A stretch of DNA of 64,000 nucleotides from Eucommia ulmoides (taxonomy: Eukaryota; Streptophyta; Magnoliopsida; Garryales; Eucommiaceae): assembly GCA_016647705.1 (NCBI GenBank), contig CM028338.1, positions 10,477,240 through 10,541,239 on the forward strand, given 5' to 3'. The position numbers and the translations under genes were made by a program. Below are positions 57,409 to 64,000 of this stretch, piece by piece. The notes under the pieces were generated by a model, which worked only from the letters and a program-made list of their open reading frames with translations, was not told where the DNA came from and ran no database searches. Position 1 is the first letter of the stretch; each line of letters starts with the position of its first letter.

Positions 57409-59168
57409 TAGGGAATAAGACTTCTACGTCTTATTCCCTAGGTATGCGTTCAACCCATTTTGTTTGCATTGATGTTGTATGTTTATTGGGTTCACTGATT
57501 GTGGAACACTACTTTTGTTCAAGCATGTATTGGTATGGAATGGATGTTAGTTTAGTGGATGTTCATCCATTTTTATTTTTTGTAGGAAATGATGAACCAT
57601 TATTATTTTTTTGAACAAAATGCAAATTTTTTTATGTACAGAATTATGTTTATGTATGTATTTTATTATTTTAATGTATGTTTTAGTTTTTAATTTTTAG
57701 TTTAGTTTAGTTTAATTTTTGTTTTTGCATGTGTAGTGTTAGATTAATTAATGTATGTTAGTATTAGATTTAGTTTAGAATTGTGTATATATAAAGTTGT
57801 ATTTGCATGTTTAGTTGATGAATTCATTTGGGCCAAGTCCCAATGAGGAGAATTATCCCCTAATTGCATGTTGAGGTCGGGGGTAATGCCTTCCATGTGT
57901 GTTTTGTGTGCTTAACATGTTGATTGGGTAAAGATTATCTCAATCCTAAAACCGCACGACATTCGGACTCAATGTATAATAATCTGAACAATTAGACGCT
58001 GATTATTCAATATGAAGTTCATGACAAAAATGTGGAATCTAGAACTTGATTTGGGGGAAACTTGAGACAAAATCCTAGGTAAGGTAATTCCAGAGATGTG
58101 ATTTAGGCCGTCATTTTTTTCGCTTGAACCGTTATAGTTAACCTAAAAAATTTCATCCCTTGTTTCCCCTTGTCAAAGTCGATAACGTAATCAATTCTGA
58201 AAACGTTCAATTACTCTTTTCATTTAAATTTTTCCTAACCCAATGTCGCTAAGCCTAATTTTCAAATTGAGTGAAATCAAGTGAGCGGTCGGGTTTCGGA
58301 TGAAATTTTTATTGATTCGGTATTAATTGTATTCACTTGTCACTTTAGTATTTCTTTTCACACGCTCGTAAAATGATATTGGGGGTGTGTTTCTACAATT
58401 TTTTTTTACATATTCCTAAAATTTTATAATTTCGAGTAAGTTTGGGAGTGTGTTTCTCTAACTTCTTTTTGCACGCTCCTAAAACTGTAATAATTCGAAT
58501 TAATTTAGGAATGTGTTTTGGAAAAAAAAAACTATGAAAATATAGTTTTTATTTTCTTTTATTTCAACAAGTGAATACACACGATCTTCATTTCTTATTC
58601 AGAGTTGTACTCTAAAAGTTTGGTGTTATGAGAAAGGATAGCGACAAGCGATTTTACCTCGGGTATCGATCAATTAAACCGATTATCTATTTTCAATTCC
58701 AATGATACCTATGGTTGTTCCCCAAATCCAAACCAAGCCTTATTAATCTCTGTGAATATCCGAGCCTAAATTAGTGGATAGTAGAACCCAATCAAGTGTA
58801 TGGTTTTCCTGAATCCTTAAACAATATACGTTATGAACTTAACAGTTGAATAATCCAATCCGATATGTGCGTAATTATGCATTTGAGTTCTTACACACAC
58901 ACTTCAAATGGATCTAGAATGGTTTTTATTGATATTGATCGTTGAAATTCTAGAACACCACTTGGTGTGGGTTATTTCCCGAACTTGATTAGATTTAGGC
59001 ATATTGAGGGAGGAACAAATTAGTCCTTTCAATTGAACTTTATATTTACATGCATGTACTTCTTTTGTGTTTAAGTTTTTCATTTTTAGTTAGTTAATTC
59101 ATTAGTTAGTTTAGTTTAGTGTTAGTGTTTTGTTCGAGGACTAGGAAAATTCTAAGTTTGGAGGTATT
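57409..59168 (+). other. Family B copy 2 noncoding 3' region and polypurine tract
   Basis: Parallels 34187-35903. Extra purine tracts TTGGGGGTGTGTTTCT (58379) and GTTTGGGAGTGTG (58440) occur, and the final tract AAGTTTGGAGGTATT (59154-59168) has one G-to-A change. No ORF. Confidence 0.82.
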
Positions 59169-60479
59169 TGATAAGTGGAAATAACCTATCTACTTTTAAA
59201 TCGAATTTGTTAGTTTTTGTGCATATTAGTTATATTTAATTTTATTTTAGTTTGTTTTAGTGTAAAACAGTTGAAGGAACAAAAAGAAGTAATAAACAAG
59301 CGAAAACGATGGAGAAACAGTGAACAAAACATGAAGAACAAGGTTTTGGTGCATAAAGACCACCGCGTAGGCGAAAATCCATCAGAACCTAAACCGACTT
59401 AACCACCGCCTAGGTGGTGACACTCCGTGAGAAATATCTAATTTTAGATATTTTGAAGATATTTTCAAAACCTTTATTTTAACCCTTTTCTTCCCCATTT
59501 GTCTTATGCCCTATTATGTTTGGAGAGCCCCTTTCACCTTAGATAGGATTAGATAATTTAAGAAGTAGATTAGATTAGTTTTAGGAATTGATTTTCTCCA
59601 ATTCTTGAAGAGTTAAAAGAGGAAGTTCATCAATGGAGAAGAGGAAGCTCGGGAGGATCGTTCTTTGTCGAAAGTGGATTACTCCACTTTAAGATTTAGC
59701 TTTTCTTTCCTTATTTCCATCTTTGTACTTAATGTTTATTATTGATGATGATGATCTTCTATTGATTTAATATTGTAATGGCTAAGATCATGTTAGTTTA
59801 GTTAGAGATTAGTTAGGGTTAGATGAAATTCATGTAAATATCTATTTGGTTGAATATAAGTTATTCTAATGGTTTGTTATCCAATTTTAATTATGCTTAC
59901 CATTACTTCACGTTTATTATGCTCATTACGATAAACCAAGAATATGGGGTTTGACACTCGAGAAATGTAACCCCGAATTCCGATTAGGGATAAACACAAC
60001 GCGACGATCCAATAACCCGGAAGGGAGTTGGATTGTGTGCAATCCATGAGGTTGGGTCAAGATTCACGTGGCTATGTGTTCGAAAAGGTGTTCGAGAGGG
60101 ACTTCGGCATCAATGCGAAGTCATGTATTTGCTCGCTTTTCACTCGAAAAGGGAGCGAGTGAGTTATAGATGTCGAGATTGTTAGATGTGATAATAACCA
60201 TTATCGATAACTAAACTAAGCCAAATAGGTACTAAGTGAATAAAATCGATCCCTAGTTAATTAGTGTAATTAGAATTAATCCTTAGGAGTAGTTTTAATT
60301 AGTTTAATTTAAATAATTAATTTAATCGTAAGGATAATATGAGACTACATAAATTGCAGTATTCAATTATTCACACTTTCCTTGTGGGAACGATATCTAA
60401 TCTTCAAAGATCCACTATATTAAAACTTAGACCTTGTATACTTGCGAGAGTAAGTAGCGGTGTATTTCACGCGCTACCA
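59169..60479 (+). repeat. Family B LTR, copy 2, 3' side
   Basis: 1311 bp, TGATAAGTGGAAATAACC to GCGCTACCA. AGATATTTT twins at 59446-59454 and 59457-59465 as in the 5' LTR; palindromes at about 59362 and 59405. The near-equal length of the two LTRs and modest number of differences suggest a relatively recent insertion among the elements here. Confidence 0.93.
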
Positions 60480-61369
60480 CAAACCCTAACAAATTTACCC
60501 CTCACAAAGGCGCCAATATTACCATCAATCTGAACTGGATTTTCTAGGGCTTTCATAGTAGAAAAAAGGAGAGGTAGTTTGTAATAATCTTTCGATAATC
60601 CAGGAAACCTAACATACACGGCGGTTCAGGTTTCCCAAGCTTCCTCCTAATGGAATTTAGGTTCCCATTGCTCACTGTTAAATAGTAATCTAGTATAATC
60701 GATGGTCTCTCAGTTGAACCTTCTAGGCGTAAGAAATTCTATCAAATTTAACTTGAAAATATACATAATTTAGGTCAACAAAATCAAACTCACGTTGGGT
60801 TTTCCATAACGCTTTCACCCTAGATAGAAGGTGTTTATAGCCAATATTCTTACCCAAAATTTTGATTGTTAGTATATCACACCATTCCCCCGTATGATTT
60901 CTAGTATATGAGATGGAACTTCAAAGCTAGGAAAGGCATATTTACAATAGGGGTTTGAGGCATCCTCAAAGCAAGGCGTCACTTTCATCATAGGATCTTC
61001 ATCCAAGTCAAAGTAAACATCTTCCATCTTGATAGTAGAGTCATTTTAGTCACCCTCTAGGGCATCCTTGAAAGATATTTGTAAAGGGGTGTTTTCAGAT
61101 TCCATATGGTTCTTCTAGCAAAGACCAATCTTGATCTCGCCTTTTCCTATCATCATATCAGTGACATCTTGATGAGACTCCTGAGCCATCTTAGTATCAT
61201 GCATACCTTTAAGAAGTTTTTTCGATCCTGAGAGATCCATTTTCTTCGAAATTTCAATAGGCGAAGAGGGTGGATTATGTTTGATTTCCTTCGTATGTGA
61301 GCCAAGCAATCTTCCACTTCTTCGAATGCCCAAGAGCCGATGTTTCAATTTTGAGCGAGATGAGGCCAT
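60480..61369 (-). pseudogene. LINE ORF1, N-terminal part (DUF4283-like)
   Basis: Opens at ATG 61369 (MASSRSKLKHRLLGIRRSGR) with a basic N-terminus. After stops and a shift it reads a DUF4283-like RNA-binding region near 60680-60480: RFPGLSKDYYKLPLLFSTMK and ALENPVQIDGNIGAFVRGKF, which leads into RVCVKND across the inserted B element. Family assignment is from motif recognition. Confidence 0.82.
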
Positions 61370-61480
61370 TATCTATACAAAGAGTTTCTCTCTCTAAACC
61401 CTAGTCGTAGAGCCTTTTTGTTGTTCGTGTTTTTCCTCTTTTCTCTCTCTACTCTTATGTTTACTCATTAATCTTCACAA
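61370..61480. other. LINE 5' untranslated region, target duplication and copia LTR remnant
   Basis: 61370-61435 is the LINE leader (minus strand; GGGTTTAGAGAGAGAAAC, typical of plant L1). 61436-61451 is the 16-bp target duplication. 61452-61480 resumes the copia LTR until the MULE-like element. Confidence 0.78.
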
Positions 61481-62682
61481 ATTTTACTTTGCACCCTTGT
61501 GGTTATACCAAATTGTACTTTGCATCCTTGTGCTTTTTTCGTCACCTCTTATATCCCCTATACTTAAGACTTAAATACAATGGTTACGTTTTTCGTTAAC
61601 TTTACCGGTCAAAAGGCAAAAGTCAACATTATTTTGTTAATTAATGTTAAATGATATTTAAAGTTTTCAAATTATATAAATCACATTCAATTAATTTAAT
61701 GAGAATCACTTGAAAAATAATTAAAAGTTTGAAGGTGCAAAATGTAATTTGATAAAATTAAACTTGTCTTCTTCCCAAATGAACTGTTCTTCCTCTTACT
61801 TGGCAATGGTGACATCTCCGATGAGGTGCTCTCTCTGGCGTAGTCTCTCTCTTATGATTTCACTGATATATATATGAACTACTGCTTCGGATCTGTTGAC
61901 AAACCCAACACCATGGGAGAAACATTCATCGCCGTATATCTCTCTCTCTCCCCCTCTCTAAAACATCATGATATATCAATGAAGAGATAAATTCAAAGCT
62001 TCATACATATAGTGGAGTCTTCTCTCTTCCTCTCTCTCTTTCTTGCCTCTTTCTATTTTAAAGTACATACAGTGGAGTCTTCATTTGGTTTTGTTTTTGT
62101 TAAATTTTTTGAAAATAGAAATAGTAACCATGGAACCAAACCAACTTAAACCTCACCTAAATCTCACTGGCCTCACCGTTCCCACTGCCGTCACTGTTGT
62201 TGCCTTTCTTGCAAATGGTAGCCACCATACGCGGTGAAGAATTTGCATTAGGAGCTGGGAAAGAATAGAGAGAGAGAGAGAGAAAAATTGTGAAAGAAAG
62301 AAATACTAGTGGTCGTAGGAGGTGATAGCAGTGGTAACGGATATGGTGGGAGGAGGTAGAGGTGTAGTAGCGAGGTTGTTGATGCCTTGTTGTGTTCACC
62401 AAAGTTGCACAAGTAATAAGAATAAGGCGAGAGAGAATAGAAAAAAAAAAAATATTTTCATCCTTAAAACTTTGGACAACCTTATAAATAGACCCCAATA
62501 ATTAGTTGGAACAAAACGAAAGCAATTTCCTATTTTTTTTTAAATTGAAATGACAAAAATACCATCAGCTTTATTAAATTTTTAATCGTTGCACTTAAGT
62601 CTTAAATACAGGGATTTCAGTGTTGACGAAAATTTCACAGTGATACAAAGTGTAATTTGGTCTAAGTACAAGGGTGTAAAAT
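61481..62682. mobile_element. Long-TIR DNA transposon, MULE-like, non-autonomous
   Basis: The left end (ATTTTACTTTGCACCCTTGT, then ATACCAAATTGTACTTTGCA, and further ACTTAAGACTTAAATACAA) is mirrored at the right end (TTGCACTTAAGTCTTAAATA, CAAAGTGTAATTTGGTCTAA, ACAAGGGTGTAAAAT). The imperfect terminal inverted repeats are about 100 bp, element 1.2 kb. No transposase is present; the interior has (GA)n/(CT)n runs (about 61930-62050 and 62267-62282). Long TIRs point to Mutator-like elements. I could not find a convincing 9-bp target duplication, so the superfamily is inferred. Confidence 0.68.
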
Positions 62683-63268
62683 GATATTCGAAATTGAAAA
62701 CGATTACAACGGGTTATACTCATACTTGTTTTTACCATTGTGTGGTTTTTACCATTACGTTTCCTAATTGAAGATGTTGGTGTCGAAAATTGGTGCTCAC
62801 CAGCATTTTGGTCTGGTTAGCTTTTGCGTGGAGAGTTGATGGAGATCTAGAGAGTGTCCTCCGCAAAACTGGATACCGGGCCTTTAGAACCTCAATCTGG
62901 AGCATGTCCGAGTTGGGGTGGTGCTGTCTAATTTGATCTCCGAGCTGAGACGAGCTATCCGGCCTGACCTTCTGGGCGATACCCACACAAAAGACTTGTC
63001 GGGGTATGCCCGACGTGTCCCCTCTGGCGATAGAATAAGAGATTGGGGGGAAGAATTGGTATGGCTCAAATTAGATATTCAACATTACCTTAAGTGCCCT
63101 TTGGGTATTGAAATGTTTCGGTATTCATAGAAATAGATACTACACAGTGATGGTCTTGGGCTTTTTAGCCTATCAGGAGAGCCCATCTGCCTTGGAGGAG
63201 GTCTATTTGATGAACTGAGCTCGGACATGCTCTGGTCGGCAAGCTCTAGTCGGCACATCTTGAGGTCT
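62683..63268. other. Unassigned, less AT-rich DNA
   Basis: No domain or terminal repeat recognised. The base composition is noticeably richer in GC than the retroelement regions (for example 62880-63060). Short open frames on both strands overlap each other and show no known motif. It may be an unrecognised transposon or old host sequence. Confidence 0.4.
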
Positions 63269-63492
63269 AAGCTCAGCCCGACATTATGGTTGGAGCTCAG
63301 CGCGGCATTGAGGTCAGAGCTTAGCTAGGACTGAAGATATGAGCTCAGCTAGGACTGAAGGTTTGAGCTCAGCCACGTCTTGAGGTCGGAGCTCAGCCCG
63401 GTATTGAGTTCGAAGCTCAGCTAGGCATTGAGATCGAAGCTCAGCTCAGCATTGAGGTTGGCGCTCAACCTGAGCTGAAGGTCTAAGCTCAA
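63269..63492 (+). repeat. 24-bp minisatellite, GAGCTCAGC core, nine units plus a partial
   Basis: Units begin at 63269, 63293, 63317, 63341, 63365, 63389, 63413, 63437 and 63461 at exactly 24 bp. Consensus is near GAGCTCAGCYNGGNATTGAG followed by GTCG, with a variable middle. A partial tenth starts at 63485 and a looser copy lies at 63241. Although 24 is a multiple of three, the frames carry stops (GCTAG), so it is not coding. Confidence 0.92.
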
Positions 63493-64000
63493 CCATTTAG
63501 TCAAACTTGGTCAAAATTATACTTTGCGTGCATGTCTTAAGTAGTTAGCTTAAGAGTGACCAACTTTACCATCATCAGTAGCCCCCCACTCCTCAGCAAC
63601 GAGGTACGTTGTATTGGGGAGTAGTGGTGGTTGTGTTCGGTGCTGATGACAGACTGAAAGTTAGTGGTCCCAAGTAGGCATAAAACTCAGACTTGTATAT
63701 TTTCATAACACTTGTCCTCTGAAATTAGATCCTCTCGGTAGTAGGAAGAGCTCTAATCAGAATTCTTTTTTCTGTCGGCATTTTTCATGATGTTGTACTT
63801 TTTTGAACATATGTATACACATGAGAAGAAGTGACTCGGGAGCTTGAGGTTGGGTGCGGCCTAGAGATCTCCCCCATGGTGATGACAACCGAGTAGGGTT
63901 AGATCAGGGATTGAACTCGGTCGATTTGAGCTCAGGGGGTCTTCGAATTTCTCTATCTTTTTAAACAGCTAAATAGAGTCAGATCAGAGATTTAAGCTCA
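63493..64000. other. Unassigned end of window
   Basis: No ORF or domain. The segment CATCAGTAGCCCCCCACTCC (63574) resembles sequence I associate with gypsy Tat-type noncoding regions, but nothing else supports that. A further GAGCTCAG-type word recurs near 63930 and 63994, so the minisatellite theme may continue beyond the window. Confidence 0.35.

Larger units (their letters stand above)
53651..60479 (+). mobile_element. Family B non-autonomous gypsy element, copy 2
   Basis: 6829 bp with LTRs 53651-54960 and 59169-60479, primer site, palindromes, one KEFYAN ORF, long 3' region and polypurine tract; no pol. Flanking pentamers are CAAAT (53646-53650) and CAAAC (60480-60484). Deleting the element and one pentamer rejoins LINE ORF1 in frame across GKFVRV/CVKND, which confirms the insertion. 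Same layout as copy 1 but LTRs about 140 bp shorter. Confidence 0.93.
48373..61435 (-). mobile_element. L1-type LINE, minus strand, in a copia LTR (interrupted by family B copy 2)
   Basis: The A-tail appears as T runs (48374-48397 and 48406-48417) at the low end. ORF2 (EN-RT-RH) is at 52519-48470, ORF1 at 61369-60480 plus 53650-52520, and a 5' untranslated region to 61435. Target duplications CTCTTTTGTCTCTCTA (48357-48372) and CTCTTTTCTCTCTCTA (61436-61451) match at 15 of 16 bases and rejoin a copia LTR, which proves the boundaries. Without element B the LINE is about 6.2 kb, near full length for a plant L1. Confidence 0.92.

Noticed and set aside
61115..61369. Host gene start (MASSRSKLK...)
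   Set aside because: The frame leads, through decay, into a DUF4283-like region and zinc knuckle of LINE ORF1, with LINE target duplications outside it.
62157..62498. 113-codon minus-strand open frame
   Set aside because: It lies inside the MULE-like element and over a GA/CT microsatellite, which yields serine/leucine-rich translation; no recognisable domain.

Overview
The window is plant nuclear DNA, probably eudicot, built almost entirely of old, nested transposable elements. The evidence is Ty1/copia and Ty3/gypsy pol domains, a plant L1-type LINE with an RNase H domain, and primer sites complementary to plant tRNA-Asp. I found no host gene, tRNA, rRNA or CRISPR. Every recognisable coding region carries in-frame stops, so all are annotated as pseudogenes. 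The species cannot be told from what is visible.

Left part (1-15235). A forward copia element of SIRE/Maximus type supplies integrase, reverse transcriptase and RNase H (1-2418) and a 2.1 kb LTR (2669-4778). It abuts a truncated LTR of a related element in the opposite orientation (4779-6857) with a pol remnant (to 7258). After about 1 kb of unassigned AT-rich DNA come a reversed Athila-type LTR piece (8282-9036), another reversed SIRE-type LTR piece (9037-about 11165), and a minus-strand chromovirus (LTR about 11165-12860, pol 12895-15235).

Centre (15236-40915) is a four-level nest. The chromovirus is interrupted by gypsy family A (LTRs 15236-16799 and 38602-40139). A is interrupted by family B copy 1 (18336-37360; target duplication ATGAG/ATGTG). 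B is interrupted by family C (20514-32277, minus strand; exact duplication CCTAG). C is an Athila element with gag and pol, no visible protease, and a downstream ORF of the 'putative plant transposon protein' type, named KEFYAN here after its best conserved motif. B keeps only the KEFYAN ORF. A keeps only a shortened gag. All three share an LTR leader block, a tRNA-Asp primer site and a GTTTGGGGGTAT-type polypurine tract, so they look like one autonomous/non-autonomous set. The missing piece of chromovirus reverse transcriptase reappears at 40697-40915.

Right part (40916-64000). An inverted SIRE-type rearrangement (40916-43145) precedes a second copia element (from 43625). Its 3' LTR was hit by a minus-strand LINE (48373-61435) with 16-bp target duplications. 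The LINE ORF1 was in turn hit by family B copy 2 (53651-60479). A long-TIR MULE-like element (61481-62682), a 24-bp minisatellite (63269-63492) and unassigned DNA close the window.

The most unusual signal is an array of palindromes (core CCTAGG, consensus CCGCCTAGGCGG), paired about 20-21 bp centre to centre. It occurs in A, B and C LTRs next to a TATA box and evening-element-like 9-mers, and again inside B and C some 600 bp upstream of the KEFYAN ORF. The unrelated SIRE-type LTR carries an analogous array of paired GTCGAC sites on a 52-bp period.
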